Position numbers and translations under genes: made by a program | Source of the DNA: Burkholderiaceae bacterium 26 | GTDB taxonomy: Bacteria > Pseudomonadota > Gammaproteobacteria > Burkholderiales > Burkholderiaceae | Assembly: GCA_000955795.1 (NCBI GenBank) | Contig: JYOB01000001.1 | Location: 435,823 to 499,822 of the forward strand | DNA length: 64,000 nucleotides | Direction of reading: 5' to 3' | Notes under the pieces: model-generated | The model's database searches: none | The model's input: only the letters and a program-made list of their open reading frames with translations | What the model was told of the DNA's origin: nothing | In this document: piece after piece, positions 34,915-44,383 of the stretch | Position numbering within the stretch: the first letter of the stretch is position 1 | How the letters are laid out: each line of letters opens with the position of its first letter

Positions 34915-36219
34915 TTACTGCCGCAAACCCTTCACCTGGTCTGCAGTGACATCGGCCGGTTGCCCGCCAAAGTTCGCCCGCAGGTAGTTGGCCAAATCCG
35001 CCAGTTCCGTATCGTTCATCTGCGCGAAGCTGGGCATCTCCTGCATGGCTTCCGTGCCCGGGAAGCGCTGCGCTTCAATGCCGTCGAGCATCGAGACGAT
35101 CAGGTTATGCACGTCGGCATTGCGCACGGTGGCATTGGCCAGCATCGGCACAGCCACGTGCGGCTTGCCCTCGCCATCGCGGCCATGACAACCGGCGCAA
35201 ACGGCGAGGTAATGCGCGCGTCCGGCCTTGAGCTGGTCGACATTTTCTGGCGTGGCGGCCACCGGCTTGAGCGGTTGCGGCGCAGGCGCCTTGTCGCCCA
35301 GCAGATACGTCGTCAGTGCCGCCACATCCGCCTGGCTGAGGTATTGCGTGCTCAGGTGGACAACGGGGTACATCTCGCCAAACGCTGAGCCCTGTGGCGC
35401 GATGCCGACTCTGAAGAACGTCTGCAGATCGCCCAGCGTCCAGCCACGAGCCGCCAGCCCGGCGGGCGTGATGTCCGGCGCGACCACGCGGCCCAGTGCA
35501 GCGCCGGCAAGCGGCCTGCTGCTATCGAGCTGGCCGGCAAACCCGCGCGGGCTGTGGCACTCCGCACAGTGGCCCAGCGCGTTGGCCAGATACCGGCCAC
35601 GCTGCCACGCCGCTGTGTTGCCGACGGATGCATCGGGCAGCGCGTTCTTCAGGAAGAACACATTCCAGCCCGCCATGGCGATGCGGATGTTGTAAGGAAA
35701 GCGCAGCGCGTGCTCACGGTTAGCGACGGCCGCCGGCTTCACCTGCTGTGTCAGGTAGGCGTACATCGCATCGGTATCGCCGCGCGAGAGGCCGCGATAC
35801 GACGTGTACGGCATCGCCGGATACAGGTGCTTGTCGGGCGTAACACCGTCGTGCAGCGCCTTGTAGAAATCGTCCGCGCTCCACTTGCCGATGCCGTGTT
35901 CCTTGTCCGGCGTGATGTTGGTGCCGTAGAAAGTGCCGAACGGCGAGGCCAGCGCCACGCCGCCAGCAAACGGCGCGCCGTCCTTGGCCGTGTGGCAGGC
36001 CGCGCAGTCCGCCGCGCGCACGAGGGCGCGGCCGCGGTTGATCAGGTCGGCACCGGTCAGCTTGGCCGGGGGCGGCTGATCGGCGGCGGGCGGGATGTTG
36101 GTGGAGCGGTCACCGCAGGCGGACAGCAGCGCGGCAGCCAGCAGCGGCAGGAGCGCCTTTCGAGCCGCTTGCGTCCATTCGGTCCATTGAGCCAATTGAG
36201 TCAGTTCAGCCGTGTTCAT
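34915..36219 (-). CDS. Three-heme c-type cytochrome lipoprotein, electron acceptor of the Mo hydroxylase
   Basis: 434 residues from ATG 36219, which overlaps the 2Fe-2S gene stop (TGATG). A lipoprotein signal ends in LLSAC (Cys35). Three heme-binding motifs are present: CAACH at about 70, CAECH at about 215 and CAGCH at about 350, each followed by a distal methionine region. This is the layout of the membrane-attached cytochrome subunit of alcohol dehydrogenases and of some Mo hydroxylases. Here it is in one operon with the 2Fe-2S and Mo subunits, so it should pass electrons to the respiratory chain. In NicB-type nicotinate dehydrogenase this cytochrome part is fused to the Mo subunit; here it is separate. 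Confidence 0.88.
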   Translation of the reverse strand: MNTAELTQLAQWTEWTQAARKALLPLLAAALLSACGDRSTNIPPAADQPPPAKLTGADLINRGRALVRAADCAACHTAKDGAPFAGGVALASPFGTFYGTNITPDKEHGIGKWSADDFYKALHDGVTPDKHLYPAMPYTSYRGLSRGDTDAMYAYLTQQVKPAAVANREHALRFPYNIRIAMAGWNVFFLKNALPDASVGNTAAWQRGRYLANALGHCAECHSPRGFAGQLDSSRPLAGAALGRVVAPDITPAGLAARGWTLGDLQTFFRVGIAPQGSAFGEMYPVVHLSTQYLSQADVAALTTYLLGDKAPAPQPLKPVAATPENVDQLKAGRAHYLAVCAGCHGRDGEGKPHVAVPMLANATVRNADVHNLIVSMLDGIEAQRFPGTEAMQEMPSFAQMNDTELADLANYLRANFGGQPADVTADQVKGLRQ

Positions 36220-36779
36220 CACTTGCCGTCCTTGACGAGTCCGGGCGTGCTCAGCACAACGTCCTTCACGGCCTCGAAGTAGCGCACGTAACCGGTGCAG
36301 CGGCAGATGTGGTCGTTCAGTGCTTCGGTAATCGTCTCGTCCAACTTGTCTCGTGCCACCGGTTCGCGCTTGAGGCGCTCCACCAGCACCGTCGCCCCGT
36401 TGACGAAGCCCGGGGTGCAGTAGCCGCACTGAAAGCTGAAGTGCTCCAGGAACTTCTGCTGCACTAGCGTGAGCGACACCACCTCGCCTTTCTCATCGCG
36501 CTTGGCGTGCCCTTCCACCGTGCGCACTTTCTTGTTCTGGAAGAAATGCGCGCCGGTAATGCACGTGCGCACTTCTTCGCTGGTGCCGTCCGGATTGTCG
36601 AGGATGACCGTGCACGCGCGGCACACGCCCTGCCCGCAGCCGAGCCTTGAGCCGGTCAGGCCGGCGTATTCGTGCAGGAAGTCGATCATCATCAGGCCCT
36701 CGGGCACTTGCGTGGGGCCGACGTCCTTGCCGTTGATATGGACGGTCAGCGGTTTCGTCGTGATGGTCGTGCTGCTCAT
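36219..36779 (-). CDS. (2Fe-2S) small subunit of a xanthine-dehydrogenase-family hydroxylase
   Basis: 186 residues from ATG 36779, overlapping the Mo subunit stop by ATGA. The plant-type ferredoxin cluster is GCGQGVCRACTV with a later cysteine, and the second, all-helical cluster is FQCGYCTPGF with HICRCTGY. Both are as in IorA/CoxS proteins. There is no signal peptide of its own, so it would be exported together with the Tat-bearing Mo subunit. It relays electrons from molybdenum to the cytochrome. The C-terminus is slightly longer than the usual 155 to 165 residues. Confidence 0.9.
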   Translation of the reverse strand: MSSTTITTKPLTVHINGKDVGPTQVPEGLMMIDFLHEYAGLTGSRLGCGQGVCRACTVILDNPDGTSEEVRTCITGAHFFQNKKVRTVEGHAKRDEKGEVVSLTLVQQKFLEHFSFQCGYCTPGFVNGATVLVERLKREPVARDKLDETITEALNDHICRCTGYVRYFEAVKDVVLSTPGLVKDGK

Positions 36780-39610
36780 GCCAGTACCTCCTGAATCTTT
36801 TCCGCGGTCACTGGCAGGCTGGTGAAGCGGTGTCCGATGGCATGCGCGATGCCGTTCACAATGGCGCCCACCACAGGGATCATCACCACCTCGGCGATGC
36901 CCTTGGGCGGATCGGTTTCCGACACGGGCGGCAGCACCGTACCGGTCTGCGTCCACACAGCTACGTCCTTGGCGCGCGGCAGGTGGTAGCGGTTGAAGTT
37001 CCACGTGCCGTTGCCCGGGCCGTCTTCGTACAGCGGCAGCGCTTCGTGCAGCGCGTGGCCGATGCCCATGGCAAGCCCGCCCTGCAATTGCCCCGATACA
37101 AGCTGCGGTGATATCTGCGTGCCGCACTCCATGATCGTGTGGTGCGACAGCAGATCGACCTTGCCGCTGGCTTCATGCACCGACAGCTCGACCAGCGTGC
37201 CGACCGCGCTGTAGTACGTGACCGACGCGTTGTTACGCTGCGTCGGCGCGATGATGACCTTCTTGCGATCCAGCACGTGATACCCGCCCGGGGTGGTCAT
37301 CTGTGCCTTGTGCGCAGCATCTGCACCGTCGCCGTAGCGCACGGAAAGCCCGTCGATCGGCACGCGCGTGGCCGTGCCGTTGACCTCGAAATCCGCCTCC
37401 GACCATTGCCAGCGGTTGAACACATGCACGACCGCGCCCGTCACCAGGCCCAGCTCGTGCGCCTTCTTGACGATCTGTTCGTAAGGCAGCGCCTCCAGGC
37501 CGCCGGCCGTGAGCTTGCCGTCCACCCAGCGCGCATCTTCCACGCGCACCACCAGCGAGGCCGCCTGGCCGCCGCCGATGCCCTGGCTCCAGATCGCCAT
37601 TGCCGCCGGCCACAGGCCATGCATGAAGACGATGCGCGCCGCCTCACGGGTGCTGTGCGTGAAGTAATACGCCGAGTTGGTCGCGCTCGACGGCGATGCA
37701 TACGCCGGAGACCAGCGCGGGTTGGCCGATGCCTTGTCCTGGTCGGCCTGGCTCATGAGGTATGGGTCACCGCTGGTGACGACAGGCAGGTCCGCCCACT
37801 CCGTCACCGCCACACGCACTTCCGACGCCGGGCGGCCCAGCCAGCGGGCCACGGCCACGGCTTGCGAGGTCGACATGCCAGTGCCGATTTCCGCTGCCAC
37901 GTGATGCAGCGCGATCTGCCCATCGGCGCGGATTTCCACCTTGGCGAACGACGCCTCGGCGCCCGTGCCGAAGTCTTTCTGCACGCAGGCAAAACCCACG
38001 CCGTAGCGCTTGCCCGGATGCGCGGCTTCAAACTCAGCTTTCTTCTTTGCGCGATTGACCCAAAGCGGGTGCACCTTGGCGGCCTGCAGCACTTCATGCA
38101 CGCGGATGGCGCCGGCAGGAATCGCGCCTTGCGTGTTCTTCATGCCCGAACGCAGCGCGTTCTTCAGGCGGAACTCGATCGGATCGAGCTTCAACTGCTC
38201 GGCAAACTCGTCGACCATCACTTCGGTGGCGGCCATGCTCTGCAGCGTGCCGTAGCCGCGGGCCGAGCCCGCATCGACGGCGCGCGAGGCAATCGCCACG
38301 GCGGTCAGGTCGTTCTTCGGGAAGTAGTAGATCGACTGCGCAGCCGTCGCGCCCACCATCGCCACGGACGGCGAGAAATTGGCACGCCCGCCGCCGTTGG
38401 CCTCGAAATGGCCCTGGAACGATTGGAACAGCCCCGTCTTCCTGTCCACGGCGATGCGGTACCGCATCTTGAACGCGTGGCGCTTGATGGAAGTCTGGAA
38501 CTGCTCGTAGCGGTCATTGGCCAGGCGCACCGGCTTGCCATCGGCATACAGGGCCGTCACCAGACCGTAGAACGGGAAGTTGTAGTGGTCTTTGGAGCCG
38601 TAGCCGACCGTGTAGCACGGGTGCACGATCACCTGCTTCACCGGGAACGCGCCGCGAGCCTTGGCCAGCATCTCGGCCGCGCTCTCCCCCACCTCCACGG
38701 GGCTTTGCGTGGGCACAACCATGTGCAGCGTCTGCGTGGCGCCGTCATACCAGCAGTTGGCGTTATCGTTTTCCAGCGCGGCAGTGTCCACCGATTGCGT
38801 GTTGTACTCGCGCTCGAGCACCAGCCAGTCCGCCGGTGGCTTGTCGAGTTCTGCGGCGATCTGGTTGGCGTAGAAGATGCCCTGCTCGCCAAGCTTGCCG
38901 TGGTCCACGCCATCAGGCCACACGGGCTCGTGCTTGCGCATCATGCTCGGGAAGATCGGCGCGTTCTTCAGGCTGGAGAACACATCGTCGTCATACGGAC
39001 CTGCCCCGCCCACGCGCACAAAGCGGAAGGTGCCCCAGGGATCGCGCTCCAGCGGGCCGGTCTGCGCGCCGTAGCGGATGATCTTGTCCTGGAACTTGAG
39101 CTTGTCTTTCGCAAAGCGGAAGCGCGCGAAGTCGTGATAGATCAGGATGGCGACGGCGTGGCCCAGGTATGCGGGCGTCTTGCCGGTGGGCAGCAGCATG
39201 TCGTCGCCATAAAAGGCGGGAAAGATGACGCCATCACGCGCCAGGTCTTCTGCCGTGACCACACGATCGGGCTTGAGCTCATCGCCCAGCAGGCCCAGGT
39301 CGAACCCTTCGTACGTGCGATCGGCCAGCGTGGTGCGCAGGATGAACGCATGCGATTGCTGCTGCGGCCAGTGCGGCATGTCGCGCGAGCGGATGTCACG
39401 TGCGAAGACCTTGTCGCCCGTCACCTTGGCAATGCCGTCGATGCGGAATTTTGGCGTGCCGGTCTTCGGGTCCCACTGAACAGGGGTGAGGATCTTTTCT
39501 TCAAACAGGGCCGCAAATGCGCGGCCGCCCAGCGGTGCGATGTACACCGAGACGCCGGCCACGACGGTCGCTTTCAGAAAAGCGCGGCGTGACGGATGGG
39601 TAAGCGGCAT
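36776..39610 (-). CDS. Tat-exported molybdopterin-binding large subunit (xanthine dehydrogenase family)
   Basis: 944 residues from ATG 39610, preceded by GAGGAAGAATTC. The twin-arginine signal is SRRAFLKATVVAGVSVYIAP. The Mo-pterin domains follow, with GQAASL-type stretch GIGGGQAASLVVRVEDARWV and the glutamine-rich loop LVSGQLQGGLAMGIGHALHE. The likely active-site glutamate is in PPKGIAEVVMIP near the C-terminus, at the position of GxxE in the family. It is larger than typical IorB (about 750), in line with the nicotinate/aldehyde dehydrogenase branch. It is first in a three-gene operon with the 2Fe-2S and cytochrome subunits. It should hydroxylate a heteroaromatic or oxidise an aldehyde in the periplasm; the substrate is unknown. 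Confidence 0.88.
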   Translation of the reverse strand: MPLTHPSRRAFLKATVVAGVSVYIAPLGGRAFAALFEEKILTPVQWDPKTGTPKFRIDGIAKVTGDKVFARDIRSRDMPHWPQQQSHAFILRTTLADRTYEGFDLGLLGDELKPDRVVTAEDLARDGVIFPAFYGDDMLLPTGKTPAYLGHAVAILIYHDFARFRFAKDKLKFQDKIIRYGAQTGPLERDPWGTFRFVRVGGAGPYDDDVFSSLKNAPIFPSMMRKHEPVWPDGVDHGKLGEQGIFYANQIAAELDKPPADWLVLEREYNTQSVDTAALENDNANCWYDGATQTLHMVVPTQSPVEVGESAAEMLAKARGAFPVKQVIVHPCYTVGYGSKDHYNFPFYGLVTALYADGKPVRLANDRYEQFQTSIKRHAFKMRYRIAVDRKTGLFQSFQGHFEANGGGRANFSPSVAMVGATAAQSIYYFPKNDLTAVAIASRAVDAGSARGYGTLQSMAATEVMVDEFAEQLKLDPIEFRLKNALRSGMKNTQGAIPAGAIRVHEVLQAAKVHPLWVNRAKKKAEFEAAHPGKRYGVGFACVQKDFGTGAEASFAKVEIRADGQIALHHVAAEIGTGMSTSQAVAVARWLGRPASEVRVAVTEWADLPVVTSGDPYLMSQADQDKASANPRWSPAYASPSSATNSAYYFTHSTREAARIVFMHGLWPAAMAIWSQGIGGGQAASLVVRVEDARWVDGKLTAGGLEALPYEQIVKKAHELGLVTGAVVHVFNRWQWSEADFEVNGTATRVPIDGLSVRYGDGADAAHKAQMTTPGGYHVLDRKKVIIAPTQRNNASVTYYSAVGTLVELSVHEASGKVDLLSHHTIMECGTQISPQLVSGQLQGGLAMGIGHALHEALPLYEDGPGNGTWNFNRYHLPRAKDVAVWTQTGTVLPPVSETDPPKGIAEVVMIPVVGAIVNGIAHAIGHRFTSLPVTAEKIQEVLA

Positions 39611-39958
39611 GAATTCTTCCTCGAGGGGAGGATGATGTGGGGAAAGAGAGGCGGGCCAGTGCGGGTGTTGCAAGCGGCTCCGCCTCTTTCGATTTTGGTT
39701 CGCGCTTTGACGCAAAACAAGGCGGGGTGACGAATACCGCTTATTTGCCGCACGTTATCTGCCTTGGCACGATCTTGTGCATACGCAGCATTCAGCGTCA
39801 CCGCTCTCTGCCGTAGAGGCCCCGTTGTCCAATCGCATTCACCAGTGTGCGCAATCGGGGGCGGATTGTTCAACGTGGGGCGTTCCGGCATGCTGCCCAG
39901 GTTGAGCTGCCGTCAGACTCCAACATCACAACATAGAGACCCGCCACAGGAGACACGC
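39611..39958. other. 348-base divergent intergenic region
   Basis: No convincing gene. It separates the Mo-hydroxylase operon (minus) from the acyl-CoA ligase (plus). It is less GC-rich than its flanks. A GAGGCGG (39648-39654) and CCGCCTC (39680-39686) pair could form a leader hairpin on the minus transcript. An imperfect dyad GCACGATCTTGTGC lies at 39767-39780. No regulator is encoded next to either gene, and I cannot assign a promoter with confidence. Confidence 0.5.
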
Positions 39959-41452
39959 ATGACCGCCAGCCTGATCTTCGACGACCGCCCGACCGATGCG
40001 GGCACGCTGCTCGCGCGGGGCGCCGCCCTTGCCGGTGGGTTGCGCCGCATGGGCGTGCAGGAGGGCGACGTGATCGGCGTGCTGCTGCGCAATGCGCCCG
40101 CCTACATCGACGTGATGCACGCCTGCCGCATCGCCGGATGCTACTTCTGCCCGATCAACTGGCACTTCACGCCGGCCGAGGTGGAGTTTCTCGTGCGCGA
40201 TTCTGGCGCCAAGGTGTTGATCGGCCATCGCGACCTCGTCGATGCGGTGGAACCGCTGCTGCCTGACCATGTGCAGCTGTTGCGCGTGGACGCCGAAGGC
40301 ACCGATCGCGCCGACGGCTATGCCAACTGGCTCGCGCTGCAAACGCCATACGACGGGCCGATGGTGTCTCCGCGCGGGCACATGGCCTATACCTCGGGCA
40401 CCACGGGCCGGCCAAAGGGCGTGGTGCGCCAGGCCGTGCCGCTCGATCAGCTCGACGCGCATCTGCAGAAGGCGCGTGCCGTGGTGGCCGCCACGTTCGG
40501 TATCGTGCCGGGCTGCCGCGCGCTGGTGCCCGCGCCGCTCTATCACAGCGCGCCAAGCCTCTTCGCGCAGCAAGCCGCGCAGATGGCGGAGTTGCTGGTG
40601 GTGAACGCGCGCTTTGACGCGCTACGCGTGCTGGAGCAGATCGAGCGCTACCGCATCGACACGGTCTACCTCGTGCCCATCATGTATGTGCGCCTGCTCA
40701 AGCTGACAGACGAAGAACGCAGCCGCTACGACCTTTCTTCGCTGCGCTTTGTGGCCTCTACCGGCGCCCCATGCGCGCCGGAGATCAAGCGCAAGATGAT
40801 CGACTGGCTCGGCCCCGTCATCTACGAAACGTATGCTTCGAGCGAGACCGGCATGATCACCGTGATGGACCCGCGCGACGCCGCCGCTCGCCCAGGCAGC
40901 GCCGGCCGCCCGGTGTGCGACGCGCGCGTGCGCATCCTGCGTGAAGACGGCACGCCCTGCCCCACCGGCGAGATCGGCCTGATCTACAGCCACCAGCCCG
41001 CCTACCCTGATTTCACCTACCGCGGCAACGACGAAGCGCGCAGCAAGATCGAGCGCGATGGCCTCGTCACGTTGGGCGATATGGGCTACCTCGACGCAGA
41101 CGGCTATCTGTATGTGTGCGACCGCGCATCGGACATGGTCATCTCGGGCGGCGTGAACATCTACCCGGCCGAGATCGAACATGCGCTGCTGCGCCACCCC
41201 GATGTGGTCGACTGCGCTGTCTTCGGCGTGCCGGACGATGAGTACGGCGAGCGCCTTGTTGCGGTGGTCCAGACCGAGCGCCAAGCCCCGCAGGCCGAGC
41301 CCGTGATCGAGTGGCTGCGCGGCCAGATTGCCGGCTTCAAGATCCCGCGCCAGATTGAATTCACCGCAGCGCTGCCGCGCGACGACAACGGCAAGATCGC
41401 CAAGCGCCGCCTGCGCGATGCCTGGTGGGGGGACCGGCAGCGGCGCGTTTAG
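39959..41452 (+). CDS. AMP-forming acyl-CoA synthetase (substrate unknown)
   Basis: 497 residues from ATG 39959, preceded by CAGGAGACACGC. ANL-superfamily motifs: the P-loop-like YTSGTTGRPKGVVRQ (about 144-158), YETYASSETGMITVMDPR (A5 region), GDMGYLDADGYLYVCDRASD and the C-terminal catalytic lysine in LPRDDNGKIAKRRLRD. It activates a carboxylic acid to its CoA thioester in the cytosol. It resembles the FadD/crotonobetaine-CoA ligase group. It is convergent with the valine operon and not part of it, so its acid may be different. No regulator is adjacent. Confidence 0.87.
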   Translation: MTASLIFDDRPTDAGTLLARGAALAGGLRRMGVQEGDVIGVLLRNAPAYIDVMHACRIAGCYFCPINWHFTPAEVEFLVRDSGAKVLIGHRDLVDAVEPLLPDHVQLLRVDAEGTDRADGYANWLALQTPYDGPMVSPRGHMAYTSGTTGRPKGVVRQAVPLDQLDAHLQKARAVVAATFGIVPGCRALVPAPLYHSAPSLFAQQAAQMAELLVVNARFDALRVLEQIERYRIDTVYLVPIMYVRLLKLTDEERSRYDLSSLRFVASTGAPCAPEIKRKMIDWLGPVIYETYASSETGMITVMDPRDAAARPGSAGRPVCDARVRILREDGTPCPTGEIGLIYSHQPAYPDFTYRGNDEARSKIERDGLVTLGDMGYLDADGYLYVCDRASDMVISGGVNIYPAEIEHALLRHPDVVDCAVFGVPDDEYGERLVAVVQTERQAPQAEPVIEWLRGQIAGFKIPRQIEFTAALPRDDNGKIAKRRLRDAWWGDRQRRV

Positions 41453-41519
41453 CACCACCGGCGGAGGCGCTGGCGGTTCAGACCGGCGCCCCGCATCATG
41501 ACGAAAACCGCCCGTCGAT

Positions 41520-42677
41520 CTACGGCGCGCCAAGCGCTGCAAGCGGATGCACCTCCGTCCGCCAAGGCGACGTCAGAAAATGCCGCACCCGCTCCGGCCG
41601 CACCTGCGGCAGCGTTGCCGGCGCCCAGCCTGGGCGGTGATCCTTGTCGACGAGATGCGCGCGCACGCCTTCACAGAAATCGCCGTCCTGGATCCCGCGC
41701 GCCACGACGCCCAACTCCATCTGAAAGCACTCGGCCAGTGACAGCTGCCGACCGCGCAGCAGCGCTTCGCGCGTCACGTGCAGCATCGTCGGCGAGTGTG
41801 AAGTCATTGCATCAAGCGTGGCCTGCAGCCATTGGCGTGGCTCGCGAGCCTGCTCGCGCTCCAGGCTCTCGCGCAGCGTGGCGACAATGCGATCGATCGA
41901 CGAACGCCGATCGAAATAACGCAGCACCCACGGCGTCGCCTGTGCAAGCGGCGCGTGCGGCACGACGTTGCATGGCGGTTCGAACACGCGGCGCAGTGCC
42001 TGCATGCGGTCGCCGTCGTGCGGCATGCGTTGCAGGCGCTCTTCGAAGGAGGCGAGCCATTCGGCGGGCACGCACACATCGGCCAAGTGGCAATGCAGCG
42101 CGTCGGCGCCCGTCAGCGTCACGCCCGTCAGCCCGACATACAGCTCAAGCTCGGGCGACATCACGCTCAAAAAGCGCGTGGCGCCCACGTCAGGCAGAAA
42201 GCCGATGCGCGTCTCCGGCATCGCCATCTTCGTGCGCTCGGTCACGACACGCAGGCGTGCAGCCTGCCCCAGGCCCATGCCGCCGCCCATGGTGATGCCG
42301 TCCATCAGCGCAACGATGGGCTTCGGAAACTGATGGAGCGCGTAGTCGAGCCGGTATTCGTCGACGAAGAACTGCAGCCAGCCGTCGTCGCCATCCATGC
42401 GGCCCTGCTGCGCAAGCTGATAGAGCGAGCGCACATCGCCGCCCGCGCAGAAGCCTTTCTGGCCTGCACCGCGCAGCACCAGCGCGACGATGCCGTCATC
42501 GTGGCGGCATTGCTCCAGCAGCGTCGCCAACTGGCGCACCATGCCGTGCGACAGCGCATTCAGGGCCGCCGGCCGGTTCAAGGTGATGACAGCCACGCGG
42601 TTCACCACGCGCATCAACACCTCGGGTTCGGCAGCGCCAGCCTCGGGCAGCGTCGCCTGACGTTGGACGGCACTCAT
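41520..42677 (-). CDS. 3-hydroxyisobutyryl-CoA hydrolase (ECH_2 family)
   Basis: 385 residues, longer than a normal enoyl-CoA hydratase and typical of the HIBCH/ECH_2 group. Conserved parts are LNRPAALNALSHGMVRQL, the oxyanion loop GAGQKGFCAGGDVRSLY, and MDGITMGGGMGLGQAARLRV with the PETRIGFLPDVGATRFLS block. It hydrolyses 3-hydroxyisobutyryl-CoA to free 3-hydroxyisobutyrate, the substrate of MmsB. It overlaps the upstream hydratase gene by ATGA and is the last gene of the valine-degradation operon. A 67-base gap separates it from the convergent ligase. Confidence 0.88.
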   Translation of the reverse strand: MSAVQRQATLPEAGAAEPEVLMRVVNRVAVITLNRPAALNALSHGMVRQLATLLEQCRHDDGIVALVLRGAGQKGFCAGGDVRSLYQLAQQGRMDGDDGWLQFFVDEYRLDYALHQFPKPIVALMDGITMGGGMGLGQAARLRVVTERTKMAMPETRIGFLPDVGATRFLSVMSPELELYVGLTGVTLTGADALHCHLADVCVPAEWLASFEERLQRMPHDGDRMQALRRVFEPPCNVVPHAPLAQATPWVLRYFDRRSSIDRIVATLRESLEREQAREPRQWLQATLDAMTSHSPTMLHVTREALLRGRQLSLAECFQMELGVVARGIQDGDFCEGVRAHLVDKDHRPGWAPATLPQVRPERVRHFLTSPWRTEVHPLAALGAP

Positions 42678-43471
42678 TGCAGCGTCTCCGATTCATGTGC
42701 GGAATGCCAGCGCGGCGCGCGTTTCTCAAGGAAGGCATTCACGCCTTCGCGCTGGTCCGGATGATCAAACAGATCGACAAAGCGCTCGCGCTCAACGGCA
42801 AGCGCCGCGCCGCGCGGCACGCCGTTGCGCGCCTGGTGGATGAGTTGCTTGCTGAAAGTAACGGCCTGCGGGCTCAACGTCGTCACACGCAGCGCCATGG
42901 CGATGGCCGCTTCGCGCGCCGCACCGGTTTCCACAACCTCTTCCACCAGGCCGATACGCAGGGCGGTCTGCGCATCGACGCGCTCGCCCGTCAGGATCAT
43001 GCGCTTGGCCCAACCCTCACCCACAAGCCAGGGCAGCGTCTGCGTGCCGCAACCGCAGCACAGCAGACCGACAGCGGTCTCGGGCACGGCCAGCTTGGCG
43101 TGCGCTTCGGCGATACGGATGTCGCATGCCAGCGCGCACTCCAGGCCGCCCCCCATCGCAAAGCCGTTGATGGCGGCAATCACCACGGGCCGCGCATTCT
43201 GCAGCGCTTCGAACGCGGCACCGAAGCGCGCAGCGGCCTCGCGGGCCACATCGCGGTCGCCATCGGCAAAGGTGTTCAGATCAGCGCCTGCGCTGAAGAA
43301 CTTCGGGCCGTCGCCGGTAATGACGATGGCGCGCACGCGTGCGTCAGCGTTCAATCGTTCGACGGTGGCTTGCAGTTGCAGCAGACCCTCCGGGGTAAAC
43401 GCGTTGGCCGGCGGGCGCTTGAGCGTCAGCAGCGCAATCGTGCCCTGATGCAGCGTTTCCAGTTCGATCAT
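42674..43471 (-). CDS. Enoyl-CoA hydratase/isomerase, probable methacrylyl-CoA hydratase
   Basis: 265 residues from ATG 43471 (TGATG with the mmsB stop; a GTG one codon earlier is possible). Crotonase-fold motifs are PKFFSAGADLNTFADGD (first oxyanion loop) and AINGFAMGGGLECALACDIR. An unusual Cys run, GLLCCGCGTQTLPWLVGEG, stands where most hydratases have LGLLPGxGGTQRL. From its place in the operon it should hydrate methacrylyl-CoA to 3-hydroxyisobutyryl-CoA. Other enoyl-CoAs remain possible. Confidence 0.87.
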   Translation of the reverse strand: MIELETLHQGTIALLTLKRPPANAFTPEGLLQLQATVERLNADARVRAIVITGDGPKFFSAGADLNTFADGDRDVAREAAARFGAAFEALQNARPVVIAAINGFAMGGGLECALACDIRIAEAHAKLAVPETAVGLLCCGCGTQTLPWLVGEGWAKRMILTGERVDAQTALRIGLVEEVVETGAAREAAIAMALRVTTLSPQAVTFSKQLIHQARNGVPRGAALAVERERFVDLFDHPDQREGVNAFLEKRAPRWHSAHESETLQ

Positions 43472-44364
43472 CACGCCGCTCCGTCTTTCCGATAGAGCTT
43501 GATGACAGCGGAGAAATCCAGCTTGCCATCGCCCTTGCTGCTCACGGTTTGATAAAGCTGCTGTGCGAGCGCTCCAAGGTAGACCGGTTGGCGGACGGAT
43601 TTTGCGGCGTCGCCGGCCAGGCCCAGGTCCTTGAGCATCAGGTCGGTGCCGAAGCCGCCCGTGTAGCCGCGCGAAGACGGCGCGGTCTCGATCACGCCCG
43701 GGAACGGGTTGTATGTATCCGAACTCCAGCAGCGCCCCGTCGATGTGTTGATGATGCCGCCGAGCACCTTCGGGTCGATGCCGAGCGCCTCGCCCAGCGA
43801 CATGGCTTCGGCCACGCCAGCCATCGTGATGCCGAGCACGAGGTTGTTGCAGATCTTCGCGCCCTGCCCGGCGCCGGTGTCACCGCAATGCACGAGGTTC
43901 TTGCCCATGGCCGACAGCACGGGGCGCACCTGTTCGAACGCCGCCGCGCTGCCGCCCACCATGAAGGTCAACGTGCCGGCCGCAGCACCGCCCGTTCCGC
44001 CAGAGACTGGTGCATCGACGAAGGGGTTGCCGTGCTCGGCTGCCAGCGCGGCAAGGGCCTTCGCACTCGCAGGGTCGATGGTGCTGGAATCGATGATCGG
44101 CACGCCCTTGGCAATGCCGGCCAGCACACCGTCTTCCGCCGTCAACACATGGCGCACATGCGCCGCGGCAGGCAGCATGGTGATGACGGTTTCGGCACCC
44201 GCCGCTGCCTCCTTGGGCGATGCTGCTGCCGTGGCGCCGGCTTCCACCAGCGCACCCACCGCTTGCGTGTTCAGATCAAACACGGTCAGCGCGTGGCCCG
44301 CCTTGAGCAGGTTGTGCGCCATCGGGGCGCCCATGTTGCCCAGGCCGATGAATGCGATTTTCAT
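43471..44364 (-). CDS. mmsB: 3-hydroxyisobutyrate dehydrogenase
   Basis: 297 residues. The N-terminal NAD motif is AFIGLGNMGAPMAHNLLKAG. The substrate loop is DAPVSGGTGGAAAGTLTFMV, and the catalytic lysine lies in GAGQGAKICNNLVLGITMAG. All are standard for HIBADH. It oxidises 3-hydroxyisobutyrate to methylmalonate semialdehyde, the next enzyme's substrate. It sits 19 bases after the mmsA stop and overlaps the hydratase start. Confidence 0.92.
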   Translation of the reverse strand: MKIAFIGLGNMGAPMAHNLLKAGHALTVFDLNTQAVGALVEAGATAAASPKEAAAGAETVITMLPAAAHVRHVLTAEDGVLAGIAKGVPIIDSSTIDPASAKALAALAAEHGNPFVDAPVSGGTGGAAAGTLTFMVGGSAAAFEQVRPVLSAMGKNLVHCGDTGAGQGAKICNNLVLGITMAGVAEAMSLGEALGIDPKVLGGIINTSTGRCWSSDTYNPFPGVIETAPSSRGYTGGFGTDLMLKDLGLAGDAAKSVRQPVYLGALAQQLYQTVSSKGDGKLDFSAVIKLYRKDGAA

Positions 44365-44383
44365 GACAACGCTCCCGGTGCAA

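Noticed and set aside
37139..39592. An 817-codon open frame on the plus strand opposite the Mo subunit.
   Set aside because: The minus-strand frame encodes clear family motifs and a Tat signal; the antisense frame is a GC-bias shadow rich in Arg, His and Ala, without domains. The same reasoning removes long antisense frames at 13963-15630 and 44-46 kb.
39764..39780. TTGGCACGATCTTGTGC, at first sight a -24/-12 element.
   Set aside because: The spacing from GG to GC is 11, not 10, which is normally not tolerated. The dyad symmetry is a better description.
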